Of a stretch of DNA of 56,269 nucleotides, positions 36,212-47,842 are shown piece by piece. A model generated the notes under the pieces. The model was not told where the DNA came from. It was given only the letters and a program-made list of their open reading frames with translations, and did not search any database. This DNA comes from Sulfurimonas sp. (GTDB lineage Bacteria; Campylobacterota; Campylobacteria; Campylobacterales; Sulfurimonadaceae). The stretch lies in the NCBI GenBank assembly GCA_024513425.1, contig JANEIH010000002.1:1-56269 (forward strand). Direction: 5' to 3'. Every line of letters starts with the position of its first letter. Positions within the stretch are counted from its first letter, which is position 1. The position numbers and the translations under genes were made by a program.

Positions 36212-36964
36212 TTATAAATATTGTTTGTTTTCTGAGATCTTTTTTCTAAGGGTATTGCGATTGAGTCCCATTTTATCTGATAACTGCAGTTGTGATTTGA
36301 ACTTTTTAAGTCCTGCGCGAATCAGTGGTGCCTCATAAAGATACAAAAAGTTTCTATAGTCGCTATTTGAGCCGAGTTTATCATAAAGATAATTCTCAAT
36401 AATCTCCATCAATTCACCATCTTGAATATCTTGTAGAAGATAGTTGATCATTACCTGACGCCTTAGAGAATCTGCATTTCTTGATACATCGGCTTTGAAG
36501 TTTTGAGTATTGAACGATTCGTGACCACCAAAAAGTTCTGCTGCTTCTTTGGCGAACTTCTCAACTAAAAAAGAGACATCTTCTTCTCTCTCACGCAGAG
36601 GCGGAATGTCAAATTTAACACTAAAAAGATCATCAATAAGCTCATTCTTACAAGATTGTTTTGCAGTTGCGATGACACGCACTTGTTTCTCTTTGATCAT
36701 CTGCAAAAGCCTGTTTAAATTAGGGGAGTTGTCTATATTGATTATGATTAACTCTTTGGAGCTCTCCAATGCAATAAGCAGTTCATTAAAGTTTGATGCA
36801 TCAACAATTAATGCATCAGGAAGTACAAAAGAAGCTAATGTCCTTTTACCAACACCACTCTCACCCACAATGAGAGCATTGACACTTAGTGTCTTAAGAA
36901 GTGATGCTGTTTTCTTGGCCTGATTTGAGGCTGAAGATTCAGTTATAAAACTAGTGACATCCAC
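36212..36964 (-). CDS. Degenerate NtrC-like protein: AAA+ remnant with Fis-type helix-turn-helix
   Basis: About 250 residues from a GTG at 36964, inside the end of slyD. There is a Walker A motif GESGVGKRT, then after only some 90 residues the block RVIATAKQSCKNELIDDLFSVKFDIPPLREREEDV, which is the sensor/arginine-finger part of sigma-54 activators. The segment that should hold GAFTGA and the Walker B (FLDEI) is missing or replaced by IIINIDN. The C-terminus is a Fis-type DNA-binding helix-turn-helix (LSDKMGLNRNTLRKKI). No receiver domain. Probably a regulator that no longer activates sigma-54 polymerase; the exact start is uncertain. Confidence 0.75.
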   Translation of the reverse strand: MDVTSFITESSASNQAKKTASLLKTLSVNALIVGESGVGKRTLASFVLPDALIVDASNFNELLIALESSKELIIINIDNSPNLNRLLQMIKEKQVRVIATAKQSCKNELIDDLFSVKFDIPPLREREEDVSFLVEKFAKEAAELFGGHESFNTQNFKADVSRNADSLRRQVMINYLLQDIQDGELMEIIENYLYDKLGSNSDYRNFLYLYEAPLIRAGLKKFKSQLQLSDKMGLNRNTLRKKISENKQYL

Positions 36965-37472
36965 AGCCGCTGCCGCCACCTGTTCCGCAACAACCATCAT
37001 CTGCTTGTTGGTTCTCAATAGGAACACCACTCATTGCTTCTTCGGCCGAAGCATCTCTGACATTGTTGATTGTCACTGCAAACATTAAATCTTTACCGGC
37101 TAAAGGGTGGTTAAAATCAATTGCCACAGAAGTATCTTTGATCTCTTTAACAACAACTTGAACAGTTGAACCATCTTCGCCTTGACCATAAAGTGTCATA
37201 CCTTCAGTAAGTTCAATTCCGGCAAACTGCTCTTTTTCAACTTCTTGAGTAGCTTCTGCATTGTACTCACCATAAGCATCTGCAGCCTTTACAAAAATAT
37301 CGCCTTTTTCACCAATGTTCATATCTTTGATTCCATTTTCTAAACCTGAGATAATTTGACCTTTTCCAAACATAAATATTAACGGTTGCCCACCAACATT
37401 ACTATCTACTACTTTATCACCATCTCTTACTTCATACTCTAATGATACGATTTGATTTTGCTCAATTGCCAT
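36951..37472 (-). CDS. slyD: SlyD-like FKBP-type peptidyl-prolyl isomerase
   Basis: A 173-residue chaperone and prolyl isomerase with an inserted chaperone flap. Early GDKVVDSNVGGQPLIFMFGKGQIISGLENGI and the later DFNHPLAGKDLMFAVTI match the family. The tail is a short cysteine/histidine-rich metal-binding end (CCGTGGGSGCGCH), like the nickel tails of SlyD proteins that help mature nickel-iron hydrogenase and urease. A 10-base hairpin lies between it and cpoB. Confidence 0.93.
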   Translation of the reverse strand: MAIEQNQIVSLEYEVRDGDKVVDSNVGGQPLIFMFGKGQIISGLENGIKDMNIGEKGDIFVKAADAYGEYNAEATQEVEKEQFAGIELTEGMTLYGQGEDGSTVQVVVKEIKDTSVAIDFNHPLAGKDLMFAVTINNVRDASAEEAMSGVPIENQQADDGCCGTGGGSGCGCH

Positions 37473-37504
37473 ATTTTTACCTTAATTTTTATTTCATGCA
37501 TTTT

Positions 37505-37541
37505 AGCATAATTTCTTATTTCTTTAGCTGAAAATTATGCT
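37505..37541. other. Hairpin between cpoB and slyD
   Basis: A perfect 10-base inverted repeat AGCATAATTT/AAATTATGCT with a 17-base loop. On the transcribed minus strand it follows cpoB without a U-run, and TAAAAT just after it may be a slyD -10. It could be a partial terminator or an RNA-stability element that uncouples slyD from the Tol-Pal genes. Confidence 0.5.
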
Positions 37542-37546
37542 CGTTT

Positions 37547-38461
37547 TTACCTCAAGCGTCTTTTGGCTTCGCTTGCTTCCTTGGAGTTTGGATACTTCAC
37601 AATGATTGCCTTATAAAAAGATTTTCCATGCGCTCTATCTCTTGTTCTATCCATTGAGATGGCTGTGTGTAGCATCAATGTCGGCATATATTTTGCTTTA
37701 GAGTAAAGCTGTGATGACTTTTTAAAATAAGAGATTGCTCTTGCGTAATTCTTGCGTTGAAAATATATCTCACCTATCATATAGTGTGCATATGCGGGTC
37801 TATACTTTCTCTTTATCAACTCTTCATAATTAGCAATTGCTTTTGTATAGTACCTTTTATCATAACTCTTTTTCGCCAAATTATAAAGCTCTGGACTGCT
37901 TATCTTGGGGATGCTATTTACTTCTCTTCTCTTCTTTGATTTCAACTCTTTTGCTACTAAAACTTTAAAATCATTTATACTCTTTACCAAAGAGTTATAT
38001 TCAGCTTTTGCAACATAATGAGCATTTATCTTATCTAAAAGTTTTGAGGTCTCTAAAATACTTAACTTTAGTTCTTTAATGTTTTTAGAATTCTCTTGGA
38101 TGGATTCATTAAGCCTTGCTTGATACTCATGAGTACCGGCAAAACCTAACTTCTCCTCCTCTTTTAATTTTTGAAGATTGATTTTATTGTTATGTGTCTT
38201 TTTGCTTATACTCTCAACTATGCTTTGCAGACCATCTATTCTCCCACGCAAAGAATCCAATTGATTTGCCTGCGAATTGCTCTTGAGTGCAACTTTTTTC
38301 AGCTTATCATTTGTTTCCAATATAACTTTTTCACTAGAAGTAAGCCCATAGGGCTCAGGGCTTGAAAGATCTCCGGCACCAAACGCTGAAGGTTCGGCTG
38401 CTAAGAGATAGATTGGTGCAGTAGCAATAATAAAAGTACTTACTATTGCGCTACATTTCAT
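37547..38461 (-). CDS. cpoB: CpoB/YbgF-like Tol-Pal coordinator
   Basis: Exported 304-residue protein that in other bacteria links Tol-Pal outer-membrane constriction to peptidoglycan synthesis. A signal peptide ends near LLAAEPS; a coiled-coil region (about 45-170, KLKKVALKSNSQANQLDSL) is followed by three TPR-like repeats (from about 195, ELYNLAKKSYDKRYYTKAIANYE). The order coiled coil then TPR is that of CpoB. It follows pal by 14 bases. Confidence 0.85.
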   Translation of the reverse strand: MKCSAIVSTFIIATAPIYLLAAEPSAFGAGDLSSPEPYGLTSSEKVILETNDKLKKVALKSNSQANQLDSLRGRIDGLQSIVESISKKTHNNKINLQKLKEEEKLGFAGTHEYQARLNESIQENSKNIKELKLSILETSKLLDKINAHYVAKAEYNSLVKSINDFKVLVAKELKSKKRREVNSIPKISSPELYNLAKKSYDKRYYTKAIANYEELIKRKYRPAYAHYMIGEIYFQRKNYARAISYFKKSSQLYSKAKYMPTLMLHTAISMDRTRDRAHGKSFYKAIIVKYPNSKEASEAKRRLR

Positions 38462-38475
38462 AATTTTTACTTAAA

Positions 38476-39015
38476 TTATGGAAGAAGTTTGAAGTTAACG
38501 CGACGGTTTTTAGACCAACATTTTTTTGTGTGATCTGTACACACAGGATTGGACTTACCATAACTTACCATTGAAATACGAGAAGCATCAATGCCGTCAG
38601 CTACTAGTGCTTTTTTAACTGCATTGGCACGCTTTAGACCAAGTGCAAAGTTATACTCATCACTACCCCACTCATCACAGTTACCTTCAAGCTTAACATT
38701 GAAAGATTTTGCAGCATCTGTTTTTCCAAGTTCTGCAGATTTGTCAATTTTAGCTTGCATCTCTGGGGTAATATCATACTTGTCAAATGCAAAATAAACT
38801 GTTGGAAGTTTACTCTCTACCTCGGCCATTGTCTCTGCACCTAAATCTACAACACTGTTTTCAACTGGTGCAGTCTCAGCTTCTGAAGCTTGAACTTCCT
38901 GAGCAACTGGCACAGAAACCTCTTTTGTCTCGCTATCTATTGCAGGCTCTTTCAAAGAACATCCACTAAAAACTAAAAGTGCCATAACAACACCAGAAAG
39001 TACTATACTTTTCAT
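38476..39015 (-). CDS. pal: Peptidoglycan-associated lipoprotein Pal
   Basis: Outer-membrane lipoprotein anchoring peptidoglycan. From the ATG at 39015 (AAGGAAA upstream) the protein has 179 residues with lipobox LLVFSGC. The OmpA-like domain shows VYFAFDKYDITPEMQAKIDK, LEGNCDEWGSDEYNFALGLKRANAVK and ISMVSYGKSNPVCTDH. An upstream in-frame ATG at 39096 would place charged residues before the lipid signal and is rejected. Last two cysteines (KKCWSKNRRV) are typical of Pal. Confidence 0.96.
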   Translation of the reverse strand: MKSIVLSGVVMALLVFSGCSLKEPAIDSETKEVSVPVAQEVQASEAETAPVENSVVDLGAETMAEVESKLPTVYFAFDKYDITPEMQAKIDKSAELGKTDAAKSFNVKLEGNCDEWGSDEYNFALGLKRANAVKKALVADGIDASRISMVSYGKSNPVCTDHTKKCWSKNRRVNFKLLP

Positions 39016-39045
39016 ATCTATTTCCTTAAATTTTAATATCAAAAC

Positions 39046-39051
39046 ATTATA
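39046..39051 (-). promoter_or_regulatory. -10 box of pal
   Basis: GGTATAAT on the minus strand in the 74-base tolB-pal gap, 30 bases before the pal start, so pal-cpoB can be made independently of tolQRAB. Same motif as four other promoters here. Confidence 0.6.
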
Positions 39052-39089
39052 CCAAAAAAAATAGCAATAGTTTCTTAACTCATATCTAC

Positions 39090-40340
39090 TTACCAATCCA
39101 TAGATTGTATTTTTCCATATTTTAAAGGGAAGAGATAATTTTTATTGTGGTGAAGTCTTATGATACCCATGGCACTTTGTCTTTTATAGTTTTTAATAAA
39201 GATTATTGCATCACCATCTTTTGAAAATCTTGGAAACTCATTTACGCCTGTTGCAGTAAGCCGTCTGATAAAATCTGTCTTAGTAGAGATTAGATGCAGA
39301 TTAAAAGTATTTTGACTAAAAGCATTTGAGCTCTCTCTTGCTTTATATACTATATAATTTCCATGTGCGCTACACGCTGAATTGCTTCTTCCATAATAAA
39401 CCATCTGCTCAACTTCATTTGTATCGAGTCGTTTTGAAAAAACATTTGGATACCCAAGTCTAGAAGATATAAAAACGATTTGATTTTTGCCCATAAACTG
39501 TGCGTTTACATCTATACCGCTGTATCGTGTAAGACGCTTATATTTTCTAGTCACTGTATTGAAACTGTAGATATCTGGCTGACCATGCAAAGCCATAGTA
39601 AGTAGCAATATTTTTCCATCACTGCTTACATCAGAACAGACCATCATGCCATCTGAAGATATGATATTTTTTATTTTTCCGCTCTTTATGTCTACATATT
39701 TCAGTGTAGGTTTACCTGCATCTAAAACTGTATAATAAAAAGCATTTTGTGCTTTGTTTGCCCATTTTGGAAAAAGATTAAACCCACCTTTTAAAATTGT
39801 ATGCTGATATGAAAGCGTATAGTCTGCAATAACTATCTCACTTTTCATAGGTGCGATTATATGAGAAAATATAACTTTTCTCTTCATCCATGCGACCGAA
39901 GGTGCACCCATAAAATCATTAATATCATAGGCAATTGCGTGAGAGATGAACATAAATATATCTTGTTTACCTACTCTGTAGTTCCTAGAATAGACCTCTT
40001 TATTTTTTTGCAGTAGTTTTATTTGAACATTTAAAGCAGCGCTATCATCTTCAAATATTTTATAGCGCAGCACATAGTCCATCTCTCTATTTTTAACAAA
40101 TACATCGACATCATCATAGTTTGCTATGTGGCGATGTCTCTCAACATTAAAAATCGAAAGAACATTCAAGTCTGCTATCAATGTTTTAAAAAAACGCAGT
40201 CGAAAAGTGTTATCATAGCTAATAGATGCATCCTCTACTGCAATTGAGGGAAGCGCATCGGCTTTTTTTATCACTTCTATCGTTGCATCATTTGCAAAAA
40301 CAAAACTTATTAGCATCAATAGTGAAAATATAACTTTCAA
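39090..40340 (-). CDS. tolB: Tol-Pal system periplasmic protein TolB
   Basis: Soluble periplasmic propeller protein linking TolA and Pal. A signal peptide (MKVIFSLLMLISFVFA) precedes a 416-residue protein with an N-terminal domain and beta-propeller repeats of the WD40/PD40 type (DVSSDGKILLLTMALHGQPDIYSF, GVNEFPRFSKDGDAIIFIKN). The start lies three bases after tolA. Sequence is divergent from E. coli TolB, as usual in this phylum. Confidence 0.9.
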   Translation of the reverse strand: MKVIFSLLMLISFVFANDATIEVIKKADALPSIAVEDASISYDNTFRLRFFKTLIADLNVLSIFNVERHRHIANYDDVDVFVKNREMDYVLRYKIFEDDSAALNVQIKLLQKNKEVYSRNYRVGKQDIFMFISHAIAYDINDFMGAPSVAWMKRKVIFSHIIAPMKSEIVIADYTLSYQHTILKGGFNLFPKWANKAQNAFYYTVLDAGKPTLKYVDIKSGKIKNIISSDGMMVCSDVSSDGKILLLTMALHGQPDIYSFNTVTRKYKRLTRYSGIDVNAQFMGKNQIVFISSRLGYPNVFSKRLDTNEVEQMVYYGRSNSACSAHGNYIVYKARESSNAFSQNTFNLHLISTKTDFIRRLTATGVNEFPRFSKDGDAIIFIKNYKRQSAMGIIRLHHNKNYLFPLKYGKIQSMDW

Positions 40341-40343
40341 ACT

Positions 40344-41054
40344 CTACTCCTTAGAAATTAGTACTAAAATTTTTCTAATAGACTTACCTTGAGGATTTTT
40401 CGGAAATATGACATTTTTAAGTCTCTCTTTTATCCTATTGGCCTCTTCGGTAAGTGCTTCATTCATCGAATGATTTAATATTCGAAAATCAGTCATATGC
40501 CCTAAAGAGTCAATCTCAATGACTGTTTTAACGCGTTGCCCCTCACTGTTTGGAGGAACATTAAAATGCTGATAAACAATTGCTTGAATTTTAGCTAAAT
40601 ATTCATTAACTTCATTTGCCGTTGAAGCCTGCTGTTGATTTTTACCAGATTCATTGCTATCAAGTTTTTCTAATTTTTCAGAGAGTGAATCTACGCTGTT
40701 TTTCTCTGTAGTTTTTATCTTTTTTGCTATATCTTGAATGCGTTTTGAGTTGACTTTTTTTGGTTTTTGTTTATGGGAGATTTTTTTCGTCCAGACACTA
40801 GAAAAGAGATCATTCACATCAATATCTTGCGCTTTACTTGTTGCAATACTCTGTGGAGCTGAAACCTGAGATGAAATTTTTGAGACATCCTTTGGCACAA
40901 CAACAGATACTGCGATGAATTTATCTTTTTTCATTGCATAAGATTTGTCTTTTTTTATTGTAAACATCATAACAATAAAAAGTATTAAAAAGAGAGAGAA
41001 AAGAGTAAAAGAAATCACTCCGCCAAGAATAAAATAATTTCTGTTCTTATCCAT
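40344..41054 (-). CDS. tolA: TolA/TonB-like envelope-spanning protein
   Basis: A 236-residue protein with an N-terminal transmembrane anchor (about 8-33, FILGGVISFTLFSLFLILFIVMMF), a basic and Ser/Gln-rich linker (roughly 50-150), and a C-terminal TonB/TolA-like domain (about 155-236, IQAIVYQHFNVPPNSEGQ, then VKTVIEIDSLGHMTDFRI). It overlaps tolR by eight bases. Its position between tolR and tolB makes TolA more likely than TonB. Confidence 0.88.
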   Translation of the reverse strand: MDKNRNYFILGGVISFTLFSLFLILFIVMMFTIKKDKSYAMKKDKFIAVSVVVPKDVSKISSQVSAPQSIATSKAQDIDVNDLFSSVWTKKISHKQKPKKVNSKRIQDIAKKIKTTEKNSVDSLSEKLEKLDSNESGKNQQQASTANEVNEYLAKIQAIVYQHFNVPPNSEGQRVKTVIEIDSLGHMTDFRILNHSMNEALTEEANRIKERLKNVIFPKNPQGKSIRKILVLISKE

Positions 41055-41439
41055 TGGTCGCTAGCGAAACCTCAGAAAAACCCGCCTGTTTTACTGCAGC
41101 TAGTACAGACATAACAACTCCATAATCAAGTCTCTTATCGGCACTGATGAGTACAGTTGCCTTTTTATCAAGTTTTTTTGCATAAAGAAAAAAGTTATCT
41201 GTAAAAGCATTCAAAAGATAATTTTTTTTATTTACCTTTATGCTGCCCTCTTTATCAATAGTAATATGAACAGGAGGAATTTTAGAGAGTTGTTCTGTTG
41301 TAGAGCCTTGCGGCAGTTTAATATTTTCTTCAAAAATAATATTTGGGGCAATAACCATCAAAACAACAAGCAAAACCAACATTACATCCACTAAAGGTGT
41401 AATGTTCAGTTCTGGTTTTTCATTCCAATCATAGTTCAT
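41047..41439 (-). CDS. tolR: TolR/ExbD-family proton-channel subunit
   Basis: A 130-residue protein with one transmembrane helix containing the essential aspartate (NITPLVDVMLVLLVVLMV, D18 region) and a periplasmic domain. With TolQ it forms the proton-driven motor of Tol-Pal. Annotated as ExbD in many relatives; the adjacent tolB-pal genes favour TolR. Confidence 0.94.
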   Translation of the reverse strand: MNYDWNEKPELNITPLVDVMLVLLVVLMVIAPNIIFEENIKLPQGSTTEQLSKIPPVHITIDKEGSIKVNKKNYLLNAFTDNFFLYAKKLDKKATVLISADKRLDYGVVMSVLAAVKQAGFSEVSLATNG

Positions 41440-41443
41440 TTTT

Positions 41444-42010
41444 TTACGCCTTGCGAGCTAAAATTGCATCGCTTTGCATTTGAAGATAAGAAATCAAATC
41501 AAAAGATTTTCGTTTCAATAACTGGTGATAGGTATAGGAAAATATTGCCACAAAGATACCTGAAGCCGTAGCAACAAGTGCATCACTTACACCTGCAGAT
41601 ATAACAGACATACTCCCTGTAGTTTGACCAATATGCGTAAAGGTATCCAATATAGAGACTACAGTACCAAAAAGTCCAATAAACGGTGATGTTGAAGAAA
41701 AAATAGAGAGAATTGAGAGCCCTTTTGTTGCCTCTTTTGTTGCAACAAGCATCGCAAGACCTAAAACTTCCCTTGAAACAATATTACTACTTTTAATAAA
41801 ATTATTTAAAAAAGAGTTTTCATTAACAGTAGTTGCACCAAGCAGGAGCGATTCCAAAGAGGCACTCTCACTTTTGAGCCAACCGTTAAGAGAAAAATAG
41901 CGATAGAAAAACACCCAATTCAAAATAATAAAATATATTGACAAGAGAATCAATACACCTATCGTGACCGGATGACTTTTCAGATAGAAATCAATTAAAT
42001 TATTGATCAT
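41444..42010 (-). CDS. tolQ: TolQ/ExbB-family motor subunit
   Basis: A 188-residue protein with three helices: near residues 17-36, then about 105-130 and 145-170 (GLFGTVVSILDTFTHIG and GVSDALVATASGIFVAIFSY). The TVVSILDTF and ALVATASG segments are the pore-lining family signatures. It follows atpC by three bases, so the proton-driven Tol motor is in the same operon as the ATP synthase. Confidence 0.94.
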   Translation of the reverse strand: MINNLIDFYLKSHPVTIGVLILLSIYFIILNWVFFYRYFSLNGWLKSESASLESLLLGATTVNENSFLNNFIKSSNIVSREVLGLAMLVATKEATKGLSILSIFSSTSPFIGLFGTVVSILDTFTHIGQTTGSMSVISAGVSDALVATASGIFVAIFSYTYHQLLKRKSFDLISYLQMQSDAILARKA

Positions 42011-42013
42011 ATA

Positions 42014-42406
42014 TTATATTAATCTTTGAGTTGCTGACTCTATTTTAGCAGACACAGAGGCAATAGCAGTACTTGAATCTGCAACATCGTTAATGAGTTT
42101 TCTCACATTTTCAAGAGCTTTAGCGATTTCATCTTCGTTTGTGCCACGAATAGGTGCAGCACCCTCCACTAAAATAACAACTTTATCTTCACTAACTTGG
42201 GCAACACCCCAGTCAATAACAATAGATTCGACTGATTTATCTTCTTTTTCAACATCAACAACACCAGCTTCTAACAAAGTTGTCAGTGAAGCATGACCTG
42301 CTAAAACGCCAAATTCTCCCTCTTTACCAGGAAGAACAACGCTAACAGCTTCATCATTGAAGATTTCACCATTAGGAGTTAGGATTTCAAATTTAAACTT
42401 ATCCAT
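42014..42406 (-). CDS. atpC: ATP synthase epsilon subunit
   Basis: A 130-residue F1 subunit that regulates hydrolysis. The N-terminal beta sandwich (FEILTPNGEIFNDEAVSVVLPGKEGEFGVLAGHASLTTLL) is clear, and the C-terminal helical part is typical. It lies 25 bases after atpD and ends the ATP synthase part of the operon. Confidence 0.96.
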   Translation of the reverse strand: MDKFKFEILTPNGEIFNDEAVSVVLPGKEGEFGVLAGHASLTTLLEAGVVDVEKEDKSVESIVIDWGVAQVSEDKVVILVEGAAPIRGTNEDEIAKALENVRKLINDVADSSTAIASVSAKIESATQRLI

Positions 42407-42431
42407 TACAGTCCTTTACTAAGCATGAAGC

Positions 42432-44728
<2,297 letters not shown>

Positions 44729-44738
44729 AAAATATTCC

Positions 44739-46256
44739 TTAGTTCGCTACAAAGCTAGCTTTGAACTCTTCAAGTGCTTTTGTTAGTAATGATTTGGTAT
44801 CATCATCTACTTTTTTGCTACTTCTAATGTTCTCAAAGATTTGAGGATAAGAAGCTTCAATAAATGGATAGAGTTCAGCTTCAAAACGCACAACATTTGA
44901 TGCATCAATATCATCTAAGAAACCTTCATTTCCAGCGAAGATAATAATAACTTGTTTTTCAACAGAAAGTGGCGAGAAAGGCCCTTGTTTAAGAACTTCA
45001 ACCATTCTTTGCCCACGCTCAAGTTGGTTACGAGAAACTTCATCAAGATCAGATGCAAACTGAGCAAATGCTTGAAGCTCACGGTATTGAGCAAGATCAA
45101 GGCGTAGTGTGCCAGCAACTTGCTTGGTAGCTTTAATCTGAGCAGCACCACCAACACGAGATACCGAAAGACCAACATTAATCGCTGGGCGTACACCTGA
45201 GTTAAAAAGGTCAGTCTCAAGGAAGATTTGTCCATCGGTAATTGAGATAACATTTGTTGGAATATAAGCCGCAACATCTCCTGCTTGTGTCTCAATAATA
45301 GGAAGTGCGGTAAGTGAACCTGCACCATTTTCATCAGAAAGTTTCGCAGCACGCTCAAGAAGTCTTGAGTGAACATAAAAAACATCCCCCGGATATGCTT
45401 CTCGACCTGGAGGACGACGAAGGATAAGTGACATTTCACGGTAAGCGACTGCGTGCTTGGAGAGATCATCATAGACAATGAGACCATGGCGTGCATTGTC
45501 ACGGAAATACTCACCCATAGTAACACCAGTATACGGAGCCAAAAATTGAAGTGCAGCAGCTTCGGCAGCTGTAGCAGATACGATAATTGTATACTCCATT
45601 GCGCCATGCTCTTCTAGGCGACGAACGATTTGTGCAACAGTTGACTCTTTTTGACCAACAGCAACATAGATACATACAACACCATTACCTTTTTGATTAA
45701 TGATTGTATCAATAGCTACTGTAGTTTTACCGGTCTGTCTATCGCCAATAATAAGCTCACGCTGACCGCGACCGATCGGAACAAGTGCATCGATTGCTTT
45801 AATGCCGGTTGCAAGTGGCTCATGGACAGATTTTCTCTCCATAATACCAGGAGCTTTCTCTTCTACAAAACGCACCTCGCTTGTCTCAATTGGACCTTTA
45901 CCGTCAATTGGCTCACCAAGTGCATTTACGACACGCCCAAGAAGTGCATCACCTACGGGGACTTTTAAAAGAGTACCTAAGCGTTTAACGCTCATACCCT
46001 CTTTAAGCTCAACTCCAGAACCAAGAATAACAACACCTACGCTGCTCTCTTCAAGGTTCATTACTAAACCTTTTGTTCCTTCGTCGAACTCTACCATCTC
46101 TCCCGCCATAACATTGCTAAGTCCATAAACTTGTGCAACACCGTCAGCATAAGAAACAATCTTACCTGTTTGATTAATATCAATACTTAGTTCAAAGTTG
46201 TCGATACGATCTTTAATTATTGAGCTGATTTCATCAGCTTGAATTTTTGCTACCAC
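44739..46256 (-). CDS. atpA: ATP synthase alpha subunit
   Basis: Non-catalytic nucleotide-binding F1 subunit, 505 residues. Walker [60 protein letters not shown] and the tail ([24 protein letters not shown]) are present. The gap to atpH is 21 bases. Confidence 0.99.
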   Translation of the reverse strand: MVAKIQADEISSIIKDRIDNFELSIDINQTGKIVSYADGVAQVYGLSNVMAGEMVEFDEGTKGLVMNLEESSVGVVILGSGVELKEGMSVKRLGTLLKVPVGDALLGRVVNALGEPIDGKGPIETSEVRFVEEKAPGIMERKSVHEPLATGIKAIDALVPIGRGQRELIIGDRQTGKTTVAIDTIINQKGNGVVCIYVAVGQKESTVAQIVRRLEEHGAMEYTIIVSATAAEAAALQFLAPYTGVTMGEYFRDNARHGLIVYDDLSKHAVAYREMSLILRRPPGREAYPGDVFYVHSRLLERAAKLSDENGAGSLTALPIIETQAGDVAAYIPTNVISITDGQIFLETDLFNSGVRPAINVGLSVSRVGGAAQIKATKQVAGTLRLDLAQYRELQAFAQFASDLDEVSRNQLERGQRMVEVLKQGPFSPLSVEKQVIIIFAGNEGFLDDIDASNVVRFEAELYPFIEASYPQIFENIRSSKKVDDDTKSLLTKALEEFKASFVAN

Positions 46257-46277
46257 TATTGTTCTCCTCTCTTGAAG

Positions 46278-46811
46278 TTAAATTGCTTTAATTATATGAT
46301 TTATAATTTGACTATCGATTCTATCTTTAGAGAAATTAATCTCAATTCCAAGACCTTCGACTTCTACTTTGATTCCGTTAAAATCATTTTTCACAAATGA
46401 AAAAGAGATTGTAGAATTAAATTTTTTACTCAAACTCTTACCAAGTTCATCTATAACTTTCGCATCAATCTCGCTGTCGCTATAAATTATTCCTTCATAA
46501 GTTTTTAATGTATTTGCTATATCTTTTTTCAACTCCTTTGCAATCACAGGAATTATACTTACTCTTCTGTTTTCAATCAATAACTTAATAAGATTGTTTA
46601 CCTTATCTGAATTAGCTGGCTTTACTGCTTCTAATAAAATCTCTGATTTGACCTTAGCATTCACTTCAGGATTATCAATAATGCTAACAAATTTATCATC
46701 CCTAAAAGAGTCTGCCAAAGCATCAAATACGGATGAAATATTTTGAACTATCTCTAAGTCAAAATCACTTTTGAGTGCTTTTATATATCTTTTTGCGATC
46801 AGTTCTTTCAT
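46278..46811 (-). CDS. atpH: ATP synthase delta subunit
   Basis: Connects F1 to the peripheral stalk. The 177-residue protein shows the family start (LIAKRYIKALKS) and conserved end block (FVKNDFNGIKVEVEGLGIEINFSKDRI). Divergent in sequence, as is normal for this subunit. It directly abuts atpF. Confidence 0.95.
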   Translation of the reverse strand: MKELIAKRYIKALKSDFDLEIVQNISSVFDALADSFRDDKFVSIIDNPEVNAKVKSEILLEAVKPANSDKVNNLIKLLIENRRVSIIPVIAKELKKDIANTLKTYEGIIYSDSEIDAKVIDELGKSLSKKFNSTISFSFVKNDFNGIKVEVEGLGIEINFSKDRIDSQIINHIIKAI

Positions 46812-47327
46812 CTATGCCACCTTTTTCAAAATAACATTTGTCATAGCTTCTCTATCGAAAATTTCAGAACTTTGATCTAATGTTTCGGCGACAACAGTTT
46901 CAACTACCTCACAAATCATATTTCTTTGTTTAAACTCTTTTTTAGACGCATGTTGTTTCACTATAGCTTCTAATTCAATATCACACTGTGCCATAATATT
47001 GTCATTTAGAATCTTATTCTCTTTTTTAGAACTTACTGCCAACTCTTCGGCAAATTTCTCTGCTTCAGAAATTTTAGCAAGTGCCTCTTTTTTGAGGGTA
47101 ATTGACTCATTAAGTTTCTCTTGTACTCTGTTCAACTCATTAGCAATACCCTGACTTCTTGACGCAAAAAAGTTCTTTACCGGCTCCCCTACTAGATACC
47201 AAATAAGCCCTGCATAAAGAAGAAAGTTCACAGTTCTTGCAACTATGTCTGTTCCTCCCTCATGCGCAGCTTCAGATGCTAATGCATAAGTTGATATCAT
47301 AAGTATCAATACTAGAATTCTACTCAC
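46812..47327 (-). CDS. atpF: ATP synthase b subunit
   Basis: Membrane-anchored peripheral stalk subunit of 171 residues. Its N-terminal leader (MSRILVLILMISTYALA, possibly cleaved) is followed by a second hydrophobic segment (TVNFLLYAGLIWYLV) and a long charged helix. A paired b' gene lies just upstream, the b/b' arrangement of this phylum. The a and c subunit genes are absent here and expected elsewhere. Confidence 0.93.
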   Translation of the reverse strand: MSRILVLILMISTYALASEAAHEGGTDIVARTVNFLLYAGLIWYLVGEPVKNFFASRSQGIANELNRVQEKLNESITLKKEALAKISEAEKFAEELAVSSKKENKILNDNIMAQCDIELEAIVKQHASKKEFKQRNMICEVVETVVAETLDQSSEIFDREAMTNVILKKVA

Positions 47328-47336
47328 ATTACACCT

Positions 47337-47759
47337 TTATATCTGACTCATTTTAGCTTTTAAAGCTTCTTTAAACATTGGAACTTGACTCATTAAGTCA
47401 TTAGCCAACTTTTTCTTAGATTTCGCAAGTGATTGCTCAAACTCTAAATACTCTTGTGCAAGTTCAGCACTTTTTGCTTCTAACTTACTCTCTGCCAACT
47501 CCTTAGCATCCGCGATAACTTTTTCTCTTAGTGCCGCAGCTTCTAGTTTAGCATTCATAATAATTGATTCTGCTTTTGCATGAAGTTCATTGATTTTACT
47601 ATCGTTTGAACCTACTTTATCAAGATCTCTTTTGATATCTTCATCACGTTTATGCATAAAACTGATTAATGGATTATAAAGCCAACTATTTAGAACGGCT
47701 ATAAGTGAAACAAATACAACAAATGTAGCCAAGAGTAGTATTGGATTTATATCTAACAT
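47337..47759 (-). CDS. atpF': ATP synthase b' subunit
   Basis: A 140-residue second peripheral-stalk subunit with one N-terminal membrane helix (PILLLATFVVFVSLIAVLNSWLY) and a long coiled-coil helix rich in Lys, Glu and Ala (HAKAESIIMNAKLEAAALRE). The first gene of the ATP synthase operon, with AGGAGG four bases before the ATG and its own promoter. Confidence 0.93.
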   Translation of the reverse strand: MLDINPILLLATFVVFVSLIAVLNSWLYNPLISFMHKRDEDIKRDLDKVGSNDSKINELHAKAESIIMNAKLEAAALREKVIADAKELAESKLEAKSAELAQEYLEFEQSLAKSKKKLANDLMSQVPMFKEALKAKMSQI

Positions 47760-47781
47760 AGCACCTCCTAAAAGTTGTGAG

Positions 47782-47787
47782 ATTATA
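47782..47787 (-). promoter_or_regulatory. -10 box of the ATP synthase-Tol operon
   Basis: TATAAT on the minus strand (context AGTATAATCTC) in the 83-base parB-atpF' gap, 22 bases before the start codon. This allows the ATP synthase genes to be transcribed separately from the parAB block. Confidence 0.6.
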
Positions 47788-47842
47788 CTATGATTAAATT
47801 GAAAGGATAGTTAAATGGAGTAAAAAATTGAATTTTTTGTCA

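Noticed and set aside
39016-39096. N-terminal extension of Pal
   Set aside because: It would put 27 residues before a good lipoprotein signal and would cover the pal promoter.
45651-46128. Plus-strand frames over atpA
   Set aside because: These are antisense shadows of a highly conserved gene without a start signal.
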